From Pseudocercospora fijiensis CIRAD86 (Eukaryota; Ascomycota; Dothideomycetes; Mycosphaerellales; Mycosphaerellaceae), in NCBI RefSeq assembly GCF_000340215.1, contig NW_006921533.1:8407282-8471281 (forward strand): a stretch of 64,000 nucleotides of DNA, given 5' to 3'. The first letter of the stretch is position 1; every line of letters starts with the position of its first letter. A program made the position numbers and the translations under genes. Below the pieces are notes generated by a model, which was not told the origin of the DNA, made no database searches, and saw nothing but the letters and a program-made list of their open reading frames with translations. Shown here in pieces: positions 21,021 through 31,385 of this stretch.

Positions 21021-22406
21021 ATGAGTTGCTCAAGAATGGAGTCCGCAAATGCGAGAACGCGAGGCACGTTTTCGACCAGTCCGACGCCTTCGGGCATAAA
21101 AGGGAAACGTGCAACGTACAGGAAGTCGAGGCAGGGATGTGCTAGGTGTAAAAAGAGGAGGGTAAAGGTGAGTCAGGAGATCTGAGATGACGCGCCAGAG
21201 CCGTTTGTGGCCGCTGCTCGCGCTAGTTATAGGCATGAGGGCAAGGCTGATCAGGCTGCTGTAGTGCGATGAAGCGAAACCGACATGTACTGCTTGCCTG
21301 ACCAGAGGCGAGACCTGCCATTACGCAGATGTTCCGCATTGGTACGTGCGATGGTGGTCGCCCGAATCACGATGTTTTGGCTAACTCCAGTTGTCCATTT
21401 TAGCCACTTATGTGGATGTCTTGATTGCGACTGTGTGGCAGCCAGAGAAGCGTCGGTCGATCCGGTAGATTTCGAGTTCACATTCCACTATGCCAGATAC
21501 ACTTACGACACGCTCATTGAGGAGCCGATCAACGAAAAAGTTAGACCTTTGCTTGCACCTCCGGCATCACTGACTCACCCCTTCATCCTGGAATTGCATC
21601 TGGCATTGGCAGCTTCACATCTGGCGTGTTTAAACCCATCAAAAGCCCCAGTCTATGTGGGACATGCCATTCGATACCAGAATCGAGCATTGGAAAAGTT
21701 CAAGCTTCAAGGTTTACCGAAGCCTGAAGATTGTCTGCCGATGTTTTCCTTCTCGGCGACGCTTGGCCTCTTGCATCTGGCGCACTCAAGAGTACCTGGA
21801 CCGCATGGATACCCTGTCGACTGCTTGCTGACCTTCATCGAGCTTGGCCAACTGTGGCGAGGCTGTCGCTCAATCCTAGCCGTGGCGAGAGAAGTGCTCC
21901 CCATGGAGGCGTACATTCAGACGTTCGAGGAGCCGCATGCTGTGAGAGATTTTCTGCATGGCCCACCTGAGCATATTTGTGATGCACGATGCCAAGTGCC
22001 AATTAATGAGGCCATCGTGTATGAGCTCGAGTATGCGGAGGCTATGATGAAGGAGAAGTGTCAGCCGGGCAGGCTGACGATATTCCAGCGAACACTCAAG
22101 ATTTTGAGACATGTTGCGAGATTCCATGATACCGATCGTGCAGCATTTGTGTTGACATTTGCAGCCGCATGTCCCGATGAGCATCTCGAGATGCTGCGCA
22201 GTGGAGACTCTCAGGCTAGAGTGATTCTTGGACTTTACGCGGCTCTTCTCGACTGTCTCGATGTGCGGTGGTCGAAAGGATATGCACAAGATCTCATGAT
22301 CGAAATGGCTGCCAATCCGGCGACATCCCGGCATGCCGCGATGCACCAGAGATGGCGAGATCTGATGATAAGGCTGAGGGAGAGAAAGGTGAGTGTATCG
22401 GCATAG
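21021..22406 (+). CDS. Zn2Cys6 transcription factor, UPC2-like type
   Basis: A nuclear DNA-binding regulator. Exons 21021 (or 21036)-21167, 21265-21341 and 21404-22406 join in exact phase over introns of 97 and 62 nt, giving 408 or 403 residues. The zinc cluster spans the first junction: CARCKKRRVK in exon 1 and CDEAKPTCTACLTRGETC in exon 2, a perfect C-x2-C-x6-C-x6-C-x2-C-x6-C. The later part (VDFEFTFHYARYT, HPFILELHLALAASHLA, YQNRALEKF) matches the regulatory region of UPC2-like fungal regulators. Two in-frame ATGs (21021, 21036) are possible starts. The upstream flank is RIP-mutated DNA to within about 20-30 bp of the first ATG, so the native promoter has probably been replaced or mutated. 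The target genes are unknown. Confidence 0.85.
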
Positions 22407-22961
22407 ATAGACGAGCGCAGAAGGGGTAAAATTGCAATCAACGGATGCGGGTAGAGAGGGTATGAGCCAACAGAAGGCGCTCAATCGCCTCACGCCTTGA
22501 ATGCGGCCGCGACCTGATTACTCTCTCGGCCCTCGGGTCTGCGGGCGTACACAGATATGCTCGTCATGGGCTACGGCTTCCTGTAAGATACGTTCGAAGG
22601 CTTCACGCCCACCATATACTAATGCCTCGCGGACATTGAAGGATCCAGATCTGCAATTCGTAGCAGGCGGGACATGGCGGTTCTCGGACTGGATGGCAGA
22701 AACGATGTGAGTTGAAGGAAGGAAGATGGTCGGCGACTCAGATATCAAGTTGACGCGTATGCAGCCCAGGCTTGGCAAGAGAGCCGTTTCAACTCTATTC
22801 ACCCTGGCCTGGTTCCTGAATCTCGGCTCAGCAACACGGAGCCACACGGATCTGCTTCACATCCTCCACGAAGATCTCTACAATGACAATGCGACCGAGC
22901 AGGAAGTGCTGAGGCAACACGATCTCGCGGACCATCGCGAACCCACTCTTTACCATGCGCA
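22407..22961. other. Intergenic region
   Basis: A minus-strand frame at 22518-22847 reads partly like protein but has no ATG and no recognised domain. A plus-strand frame overlapping the next gene's start is a shadow. Otherwise I see only the 5' flank of the Kre9-like gene. Confidence 0.35.
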
Positions 22962-23957
22962 ATGCGCTCTCACCAACATCTTCACCTCTCCTTCATTTTC
23001 CTATTTCTGTCTTTACTGGTAAACAATGCCTGGGCAATTGGAGTTGAGATCACATCTCCTTCGGGAGGAGGAACATGGCCTGCGGGTCCCATAACCGTAA
23101 AATGGGTGGATGGAGGAGGAACGCCTAATATGGCTCAACTTACAACATATGTTCTGGAGCTTCTTGTGGGAGGAAATCTTCCAAGCAATTCCAAAGTCAT
23201 CGCGACGCTCGGAGGTGGACACGGCAAGATACAAGATGGGAGCGTCGAGGATCAAATCGTGGCGGATGTGGCACAGAGTATTGAGAACGGATTCTACTTT
23301 CGCATGACCAGCAACACTTCCAGTGGAAACCAAGTCATTAATTACTCGAATCGCTTTACATTGATCAACCTCAATGGCACGACCGACTCCCGTTATCTGG
23401 ATGGCGCCAATGCTGTGGCAGGTATGGACGACGTGCCTTCTTCGCAGTACAACCAGATTGCACGACCGTCTACTACCAGCGGCTCTCCATCTTCTGCATC
23501 TCCGACCAGCATCGCAACTACCACGACCACTGCAACCGCGACATCGCAGCCATCATCGGACGACGACTTGACTACTGGAGTCAAGGTTGGCATCGGCGTT
23601 GGCGCCTGTCTAGCTCTGATCGGAGTCATCAGTCTTTTCGGATGGGCGTACGTATTCTGGAGACATAAGAAGAGGAAACAACAACATCAAGCACAGCACC
23701 CTCTGAACTCGGCGCGGGTGTCCAAGTATAGCGCAGGCGCATTCCTTGGCAACAAAGTCGAGCTCCCGACAGAGCATGCCGAATCGTCGCGATCACGTCT
23801 CGAACTAAGCCCGACCGATGAGCGCTACGAAGTACATGGCTCGAACAAACCTGCCGAAGCTGCAAGAGCTAGTATTTATGAGCTGGAAGGGGATTGGTCG
23901 GGCTGGGAGGCAGGGAATGGTAGGAAAAGCAAGGCGTATGATCCCACTGCGATGTAA
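22962..23957 (+). CDS. Kre9/KNH-like N-terminal domain membrane protein
   Basis: A single exon of 331 residues. Residues 1-25 are a signal peptide (FIFLFLSLLVNNAWA). Residues 26-130 match the Kre9/KNH fold of Ser/Thr-rich wall proteins: IEITSPSGGGTWPAG type start (here VEITSPSGGGTWPAG), ITVKWVDGG, and the closing YFRMTSNTSS...YSNRFTL. A Ser/Thr linker (about 165-205) leads to one membrane helix (GVGACLALIGVISLFGWAYVFW) and a basic cytoplasmic stop HKKRKQQ, then a 90-residue polar tail. The domain is linked to beta-glucan and wall assembly in yeasts. With its transmembrane anchor it could be a wall-associated receptor-like protein, which is an inference. Confidence 0.85.
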   Translation: MRSHQHLHLSFIFLFLSLLVNNAWAIGVEITSPSGGGTWPAGPITVKWVDGGGTPNMAQLTTYVLELLVGGNLPSNSKVIATLGGGHGKIQDGSVEDQIVADVAQSIENGFYFRMTSNTSSGNQVINYSNRFTLINLNGTTDSRYLDGANAVAGMDDVPSSQYNQIARPSTTSGSPSSASPTSIATTTTTATATSQPSSDDDLTTGVKVGIGVGACLALIGVISLFGWAYVFWRHKKRKQQHQAQHPLNSARVSKYSAGAFLGNKVELPTEHAESSRSRLELSPTDERYEVHGSNKPAEAARASIYELEGDWSGWEAGNGRKSKAYDPTAM

Positions 23958-24318
23958 ATGTAATAGAGATATGATAGTACTGGATACAGATGACATAATG
24001 AACAGACCTACATATTGTATGTGCCAGCCTTCTCAATGGCTGTGGCCTCGCATTCAGCCAAACAGAGACCTGAGCGCTCTTGGAGACGCACGCCGGAAAT
24101 TCTGCCATCACTTGGTCGTAACGAGGGCGACGGCTATGATGCATCTTACGAGGCAACGACATACTGTCACAGCTGAGACAAGCCATAATGTGTGCCTACC
24201 ATATGAGCTTCTTAAATGAGGGGCAGTCATTCGCGTTGGAACGTGAAAGGACCTACTTGCTTCGGCCTCTTCAAGGCAACCAGAGGTACCTACAACCTGG
24301 AAGCTGCGGAGCATCATT
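23958..24318. other. Intergenic region
   Basis: 3' flank of the Kre9-like gene and left flank of the terminal-repeat element. No gene seen. Confidence 0.4.
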
Positions 24319-24432
24319 ACTTGAAGTGTGTGTGTTCGATTGTTGATTAAGTGTCTACGGAAAAAGCGAGAAGTCGCTAAATAGGGTGCCGCGTGTGTGC
24401 ACGGACCTAGGCACATGCCTCAGGATTCAACT
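24319..24432 (+). repeat. Left copy of 114-bp direct repeat
   Basis: Identical to 25198-25311. It contains a short inverted pair (GTGCC near its middle and GGCAC 24 bases on) that could form a hairpin around the sequence GTGTGTGCACGG. Confidence 0.95.
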
Positions 24433-24493
24433 CACCCCCTCGTGTATATGCAAGGCACGTTGGTAAATACAAAGTCGCTCAAATCAAACAAAG

Positions 24494-24722
24494 AGGTATC
24501 AGTCAATAGCCCAGGCTTCTTGCCCTTACAATGGCCATTTAGTCAGTCAATAGCCTAGGCTTCTTGCCCTTACAATGGCCATTCAGTTCAGTCAGTAACC
24601 CAGGCTTCTTGCCCTTAGATGGTTGTTCGGTTTCAGCAACCCAGGCTTTATGCCCTTCATTGGTTGTTCAGTCAATCAGCAACCCAGGCATCTTGCCCTT
24701 CATTGGTTGTTCAGTCAATTCA
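24494..24722 (+). repeat. Five degenerate 44-bp tandem units
   Basis: Units share the core CCCAGGCTTCTTGCCCTT, followed by AATGGCCATT or ATTGGTTGTT and then CAGTCA. They diverge progressively from left to right. Apparent open frames through this block are by-products of the repeat. Confidence 0.85.
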
Positions 24723-24729
24723 GCCGCCG

Positions 24730-25152
24730 CACCCCCTGCTTCCAGCAGATAGGTGTTGATTGCGGTTCAGTCAGTAGCCACGACACCCCCTGCTTCTTGC
24801 AGGTGGGTGCTTAAAGCAGCCGTTCAGTCGTGGTTCAGTCGTGTCAGGTTTATCGTATCAGGTTCAGTCGTTCAGAAGGCCCAGCTCTTGCCAGTTGCTA
24901 GCTCTGAACCAGGTCGAGGGTCATTCTCTGGTACAGCAATAGCCAAATTGGCGGCTTGTTGGTTGAGATTTTCTTCTTGCAGTAGTCGCAGTACTGCTTC
25001 TTAGTGTTCTTGTTGTCGGTGTTCTTGTTTAGTTTGCGAATGCCGCCAGTCGCGACAGTCGCAGTGGTCGAGTCGGAAACGGCCATCTTGGCTGTTCAAT
25101 TGTCGGTCTTGGTTAGGTCTTGTTCGCACCCCCTGCTTTGCGCAGGAGGGTG
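24730..25152 (+). repeat. Three dispersed 26-bp hairpin units
   Basis: Copies at 24730-24755, 24784-24809 and 25127-25152 all begin CACCCCCTGCTT and end GCAG followed by AGGTG/GGGTG. The two arms are near-complementary with a 5-base loop that differs between copies (TTCCA, TTCTT, TTTGC). The changes in loop and right arm, with an almost invariant left arm, suggest a maintained stem. Confidence 0.7.
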
Positions 25153-25197
25153 TTCAGTCTTGATTAGGTCTGCGGTAGCAGTCGAGGGCTCATAACC

Positions 25198-25311
25198 ACT
25201 TGAAGTGTGTGTGTTCGATTGTTGATTAAGTGTCTACGGAAAAAGCGAGAAGTCGCTAAATAGGGTGCCGCGTGTGTGCACGGACCTAGGCACATGCCTC
25301 AGGATTCAACT
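25198..25311 (+). repeat. Right copy of 114-bp direct repeat
   Basis: Identical to 24319-24432. The flanks differ on both outer sides (T before the left copy versus C before this one; C versus T after). Confidence 0.95.
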
Positions 25312-26162
25312 TCATTCTATCCTGTGGTATTGCCGATCACCATGAGGCTTGATCCTTCCGGACCCCGATAGGATTTGCGGTTTACATGCTGGAACTTGGG
25401 CGCGCAACACCAAGACATTCACCTCTATGGACACGAACGTAGAAGCAGATCCGGAGACACAACTTTCAGACTCTCTTCGATGGATTCGGCACAAGCTCGT
25501 CATGAGTTCCACGAATACGTAATGCGAGGGTCGTAAAAGGAAGAACGCTGGTACGCGAACGACAATGAAGAAGCTTCCGAGCGGACGGGAAGTCTACAAG
25601 AAGAAGAGCCTGAGAAGAAGAAGGTAGGTTGGAGCTTAGGGTCAGGTTCGATAATGATACATGAAGTACCGACTTCAAGGTATGACGCTCAGGTTGTTGG
25701 AATGGTTTCTCGGTGGTCTTGTTGGATTGTTAGGCCATTTTGAGCCGTGTCTGACGGCATATGGTGAAGCGAGAGATCGATTGTTTGTTCCTTGGTTGCC
25801 GGGATGTTTGAAGTATACAGCAGTCGCAGAAAAGTGTATGGCAAAATGCTAGGCCTGTGCCGTCCCTTCACACCATGCAAGAGGCGAGTCTGGACAGCTT
25901 ACAGACGATGATCTATGATACGTGAGTGCGAGTGCATTGAAAATCTCCATCGCAGTGTTCCTCTAGTCATTCTGACTGTCCTGATCATCGCATATATCGA
26001 TCATTAAAGTACGGAGCCAAGCCCGCAGGCGAAGCCAAATTTCATTGACGACATGGATGCGAGCACCTCTCCAAAGTCCGGCCGAGAACCTCTTTCGCTC
26101 TACACCTAAGCTCCTGCGGTGATACAGAATATCGATTCATGACAATGAGCTGACGCAGACAC
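25312..26162. other. Intergenic region, no supported gene
   Basis: Several short frames occur on both strands (for example 25466-25678 minus, 25661-25852 plus) without introns, domains or partners that I can recognise. Confidence 0.35.
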
Positions 26163-26432
26163 TTGATTTCCTTCACGCTGTCTTTCACATCTCTCTACCA
26201 CCTCCCGCGACGAATAGCGCGGACGACAGGAACATGCTCCCTCGGTAGCATCAAGGTGGGCCGGGCGGCCAGCAGAGAGAGCTTCTGTACTTCACTACAA
26301 CAACATATTTCTATACCAATACGCGATCGGACGAGAAAGGGAATAGACTTGCGACAGAAGCGGGCATATGCGCAAGGGACTCAAGCAGAAGAGAAGCTCA
26401 GACAGAAGCAAGAGTCGGATATCAGAAAAGCA

Positions 26433-27826
26433 ATGTCCGCGGCAGACATTCAATATGCGCCGCAAAGAGATGTGCCTTCGAAGCACATACATATCCTAGG
26501 CACCGGAAGCATTGGCAAATTGGTTGCGCATGCGCTAAGAGGAATACCGATCCGCCGCCAGTGACGCTCTTACTGCATCGAGCCCAACTCCTCTCGGCGT
26601 GGAATTCAGGCAGGAAGGTTATCACTGTGCAGGACGGAGACGACGTAATTGCAAGAGGCGGATTCCGCGTGGAATTTTCGCCACCATATCGAAGACAGCA
26701 TGGAGTCGTAGTCGAGGATGGCAGTCCTGAAATATTCGATATGGCTGACCAAACAGGCATGAAGCCACACGAGGTCGCAAAGATAGTTCAGCAGCAACGC
26801 AGAGAGGCTGGCGATGAAATGAGCTCGCCATCCGGATCCAGATCTGTGGATAAAAGCGATCCAAACTACCGCAAAAGATCTGGCGACGAAGCGATCTCGA
26901 ACGAGCCCATATATAACCTCATTGTCACCACGAAAGCTCCTCGCACCATAGCGGCGCTGTTGTCAATCAGGCACCGCATCACCAAAGAAAGCACTATATG
27001 CTTCCTGCAAAATGGAATGGGAATCGTGGAAGAGGCGAATAAGGAAGTGTTTCCAGACGAGAGCACGCGCCCAAGCTATGTTCAAGGGATCATATCTCAT
27101 GGCGCCAATGTTCCGCCGAGCAAAGCTGAAGAGGATCCATTCTTTGTTGTGCATGCAGGCCACGGAACTGTCCAGCTTGGCGCCATACCGCGACGCACTA
27201 CAGGCTGGAGAGATGATGCGAAGCCGTCTGGTTTTGGCACTGAAAATCCAGGGAAGCTTCCCGAGAGTCAGCTTGACAACGAGGTGTCGCCAACTGGGCG
27301 CTACATCATACGGACCCTCACGCGGACACCTATACTGGCAGCCGTGGCCTTCACGCCGATCGAGCTCCTTCAACTCCAGCTTGAGAAGCTCGCGATCAAC
27401 TCTGTCCTGAACCCGATGACAGCACTCCTCGACGACCGCAACGGCACCATACTCTACAATTTCGCGCTCAGTCGCGTAATGCGACTCCTACTCGCCGAAA
27501 CCTCCCTCGTCATCCGCTCCCTACCCGAACTTCGCGGCCTGCCAAACGTCCCACATCGCTTCGCATCCGACCGACTAGAGGGACTTGTCGTTGCTGTCGC
27601 GAACAAGACGCGGGACAATATCAGCTCAATGTTGGCAGATGTGAGAAGAGGCGCGCCGACGGAGGTCGAATACATTAATGGGTACATTGTGAAGCGTGGA
27701 GAAGAACTGGGCATCAAGCCCGTCGTGAATTACTCTTTCATGCAAATGGTGATTGGAAAGCAATTTATGGTGAAGAGAGAGATGGAAGATGAGGTTCCGC
27801 AGACTACGGACCATAATCGGGAGTAA
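26433..27826 (+). pseudogene. Ketopantoate reductase family (ApbA/PanE), 1-nt frameshift
   Basis: The family reduces 2-dehydropantoate to pantoate with NADPH on the pantothenate/CoA pathway; fungal genomes hold several paralogues. The first ATG in frame is 26433. The frame is open back to about 26163 and could encode a basic, mitochondrial-type leader, but without an ATG. The Rossmann start HIHILGTGSIGKLVAHALRG reads through 26546. Then the frame must shift so that PPPVTLLLHRAQLL follows, the usual continuation in this family: one base is missing in codon 26547-26548. After that the frame is intact to 27826: NLIVTTKAPRTIAAL, CFLQNGMGI, and the catalytic-lysine helix QLEKLAINSVLNPMTALLD, where LEK..N..LNP..AL is the family signature. 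Either a draft error or a recent inactivating mutation; no intron is possible in so short a space. Confidence 0.8.
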
Positions 27827-28084
27827 GATGTGAATACGGCTGTATAGAATTGGACCTGTACATAATCAGGCGAGAAAGTGGCATTCGAGAATAGAGTTCA
27901 AGCACAAGTGAATGTTCCGGCTTCGGATCAGACGCCGCAGAGATCCCCTTGGTGAACTCGTTGCCTCGCGGCGTTCGTCGGCAAAACAGGGTATTAACTA
28001 TGTCGTGTCCATATAGTTAGCAATTAGTATGCCGCCTTGCAGGTAAATAATAAGGCTCCTATTAGACTCGTTTAGCATGTAACT

Positions 28085-30649
28085 ATGCCTCTTCTAGTGC
28101 CGCCGCACTTAGAGACTAGATTTCTAACTCTTAAAGGTTTAAACCGTAAAGTTAAATACACTTATTTAGCACTGCTAATAGACCGCTTTGTAGCGACTGT
28201 TGCTAATATAGAAGAAGTTAATAAGGAAGATAACGACGAAGGGTAGTTATAGTAGGTAGAAGAGGCGTATAGTAACCTAATTAAGTACGACGACTATATC
28301 TATTCGTCGACAAGAGGTCCGGTAGTTAAGCTAGTAGCAAATGCGGCGCCTCGGGGGTTAGAACAAGAGCCGTTTATTACTAGAAATAAGGACGATATAA
28401 TAGAGGCTATTAGTATAGACAATCGAGTAGGAGGGTTGTATTATCTAGCGGAAGGAGACACTAATAAGGTGCCCTTCGTGCTATTATAAGGCATTAAATA
28501 TAAGCGGAAAGTGTGCTTACCTTTGCACCTATAAGGTAACCTATTAGAGGTTAAGAACGTATAGTATAAGTTCTTTAACCTTCTATAGACCGACGAGGTT
28601 ATTAATAGGCTAGTCAAGTATACTAATAAGTATACTAAGAGCCGAGAGGAGTTCAAACTAGATACGGCTAGAAATCTACGGATCGATAGTAAAGGGAACC
28701 TATAGATCTTCGTATCTAGATATCTATAGAAATCGGTAGGGCGTAAGGATATAATAATCTTCGTAGCCCTAATCGTCTATATATTAGCGATCTAAATAGC
28801 CGATAAGTCGGATTACTAGAGGGACGACAAATACTAGCCTATCTATCTAATCGCTAATTATATAAGCGAGTAGCGTTTCCGATAAATTAAGGCCGCTCTA
28901 TAGTATAGAAGTCCTATTCTAAGAGGCTCTAGACTGCCTACGTAGGCGTAGATATTACTATTAGCCGACCTATTACGAGAGAGGTTTAAGACTATAGTTA
29001 TACCTAGTACTAACTTATCGCTTAACGAGTCTATAATCCGCTTTATAGGACAATCTAGCTATATTATAATAATGCGAGGCAAGCCGACACTAATTAGATA
29101 CTATGTCCTTTGCCTATACGAGGGTAGGTACCTATATTCCTTCCTATTCTTAAGCCCTCGAAAGCAATACTCTTAGGAAGCCGAAACGGACGAATTCGTA
29201 AGCCGAGTCCTCGAGAGGTATATTATAGTCCGCGAGTAGCCTACTATCGCCGAGGCCGCCGACCGCGCAAAGGAGAGTAATAAGAAGCGTCGAGATAGGC
29301 TTAATAAGCTTACTAGGGGAGGTAGTTGTAATAGTTTAAGTAGTATCTACGAGATCGAGGAAATTAATATCGACTTTTACGTACCTGCCTTATAAGGACT
29401 AAGCGAGCCTAGCGCTATCTAACCGACTAACTACACTTACGGACTAGACCTTAGTACGCGGCTAAGTCCGCTAAGAATTGTAGTCCTTCGACTATTACTA
29501 TAACTTCCTTTCTAGATATACTTCTTCTATATCTATATAGATAATCTATTTAATAATATAGTCCTATTTGCGATATTAAAGTATCTCGGTATTACTGCGA
29601 GTAGCACTATACGGTCTAGTTCCTTATCGTAGCCTTAGAAAGGTGCTAAATTCGAGAAGTTAGGCTAAATCCTAAAGTCTAGCGCGAGGAAGAAATCGAC
29701 CTTTATACTACTAGAACGTAAGACGACTCGTTTCCTATTCGATATACTACTATACAAGGTAATTTATAGCGTAGCCGCGATTATCTAGTAGGATAGGAAT
29801 CTCGTTTAATTCCTTACGAATGCTATCGACCCTCGAAGCCGTAAAACCTATACCCGAGTACGCCTACGAGCCTATAATAACGCCTTTATCGATACCTACG
29901 TACGGCCTTACTAGAAAGAAGAACGCGAACCTAAGCAAATTCTAAAGATCGCGGCTCTCTATAATAATTATATAGGTAGTATAGATATCTACGATTAGCT
30001 CCGGTTCTACTATTCTTCTTAGTATAAGTCGAGGAAGGGCTAGTATCTGCTCTTCTATTTCCTACTAGACGCTACTATTGTTAACGTATTTATACTTCTT
30101 CGAGGCGATAAGAAGTATAAGGACTTTACTTACTAAAGAGAGTTTCGAGTTAAACTAGCGTAGTAAATAGTATAGAAGGCGTAGAGCGAGAAGAATAGCC
30201 GCCTCGCTATAGAGGCGGCAGCGAAAGCTGCTTGTATACTAACACCTCTACTGCCTAGGTAATAAGGCTAGTTTATCGCAGGTTATACCTATAATATAAG
30301 CGGAGCTCGATAGAAGCGCTATTAAATTAGGAAGGGCGATAGTCTTCCTATAGCCGAAGAATCTCGTCGCCTCGCTCGTAGTAGTAACGCTATATATACC
30401 TAGAAGCCTATTCTTAAGCGCTAACGTTACTATCTCTATAAGCATATAAGGACCGCTTAGGGGTTTAAATATTAGCCTCTTAATAAGAAGGATAAACACT
30501 ATTTAATATACGCCTACTTATATTATAGTCCTATCGCCTTATATAAAGCATATAACTTAATATAGTATAACTAGCCTAATCTATATACCTTCTTCGAGAG
30601 TTTAAAGCCGGATCTAGTAACCGCCGGCGGTTTAACCTCTAACGATTAA
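28085..30649 (+). pseudogene. PiggyBac-like transposase killed by RIP
   Basis: Frame 28085-30649 (855 codons) holds dozens of TAG/TAA but keeps one reading frame throughout. The conserved landmarks at 28997, 29540 and 29960 are all in phase, so there are no net indels. Recognisable DDE_Tnp_1_7 features are STNLSLNESIIRFIGQSS followed by MRGKPTLIRYYVLCLYE (the VDE..FKGR..KP region), DNLFNNIVLFAILKYLGI (DNYFTS..L), and LYNNYIGSIDIYD followed by RFYYSS and YFLLDATIVNVFILL (YN..MGGVD..D...YS...W.LF..LLD..I.NA..L). The tail near 30500 is rich in Tyr where the family's cysteine-rich domain would be, as expected from TGC/TGT to TAC/TAT changes on the opposite strand. Catalysis is impossible now. The final TAA could itself be a RIP product. 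Confidence 0.85.
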
Positions 30650-31040
30650 CAATACTCGCTATTACCGACAAGTTAGCTTTATAGCCGGCACTTAAGGTAT
30701 ACTACGTCTTTATAAGCGAGGTAATCGTCTCTTCTAGCCGTCTAACCTTTAACTTAAGCTGTTTAAACTAGTGCTAAAGTGCCTTAAACTCCGCCCTCTT
30801 AATAACTATTACCTTACTTCGAGAGCCTTCTTCGGCGGAGCTAGCTACTAGTAGCGACTCCTTAACCTCCTTTTTCTATAGAAGGTTTACGTCTACCCTT
30901 AAGTCCCTTACTACCTCCGCGAGACGGTTAACCTTCGCTATAAGTAGACTAATATTAAACTACTTCTTAAGTAGACTCGGCGGTTTAAGCAGTACTAGAA
31001 GTGTATCGTTACTAAGCTTATAGCGACTTAGTCGACAGTA
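30639..31040 (-). pseudogene. Coding-like coiled-coil frame antisense to transposase end
   Basis: On the minus strand a frame with a few RIP-type TAGs reads LLIAKVNRLAEVVRDLRVDV, then SAEEGSRSKVIVIKRAEFKAL, then FKQLKLKVRRLEETITSLI, to a TAG at 30641-30639. The heptad-like Leu spacing suggests a coiled coil. It converges with the transposase and overlaps its last codons by about 11 nt. It may be a second protein of the transposon or a gene it carried. I do not recognise a family. Confidence 0.45.
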
Positions 31041-31385
31041 TATACGAGATAGCCGAGACTCGGTTATTATTAGTAGCTAATTAGTTATTAGAAGGTCTTA
31101 ATCTACGGTCTATAGTCTATATACCTACCTCGGTAGCGTTCTTAGTACTTCTATTATATGCCTTCTTCTATACCTTCTCGTAGACCTTTACTTACTAAGG
31201 TTTGATAGCTATAGAGCCTTTAGCTATAAAGGACGACTCGTAAAGGTATCGGCTTCTTAACCCTAAGCTCTACTACGGCTAGATCCGAGACCTAATCGGA
31301 CAGTTTCGCTATTCGAGGGGCGATGTAGGTTTGTATAGGGCTATACTACATTTAGCATTAGAAGTAGAACCCGACAAGGGCAGAG

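Larger units (their letters stand above)
24319..25311. mobile_element. Non-coding element with 114-bp identical direct terminal repeats
   Basis: Positions 24319-24432 and 25198-25311 are identical over 114 bp in the same orientation. They enclose 765 bp with no gene, for a total of 993 bp. Within each repeat, TG..CA ends can be drawn (TGAAGTG at 24322 to GATTCA at about 24429), which is the format of retrotransposon LTRs. The size and lack of coding fit a terminal-repeat retrotransposon in miniature (TRIM). No target-site duplication beyond 3 bp (ACT, which is also part of the repeat) is visible. A primer-binding site is not convincing: GGTATCAG, reminiscent of the Met-tRNA type, occurs about 60 bp inside. 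The element shows no RIP, and 114 bp is below the length RIP normally senses. Identical ends suggest a recent origin. Confidence 0.7.
27990..31385 (+). mobile_element. RIP-mutated PiggyBac-type DNA transposon
   Basis: A 3.4-kb block of TpA-rich, CpA/TpG-poor DNA with sharp edges at about 27990 and 31390. It contains a whole PiggyBac-type transposase frame (28085-30649) and a converging coding-like frame. TTAA occurs near each edge (27994 and 31423), but I cannot match terminal inverted repeats, so the ends are approximate. Confidence 0.8.

Noticed and set aside
24730..24809. The CACCCCCTGC hairpins as transcription terminators
   Set aside because: No gene ends there and no U-run follows; fungal Pol II does not use such terminators.
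24564..25195. Overlapping small plus-strand frames in the terminal-repeat element
   Set aside because: They follow the tandem units and hairpins and have no independent coding features.
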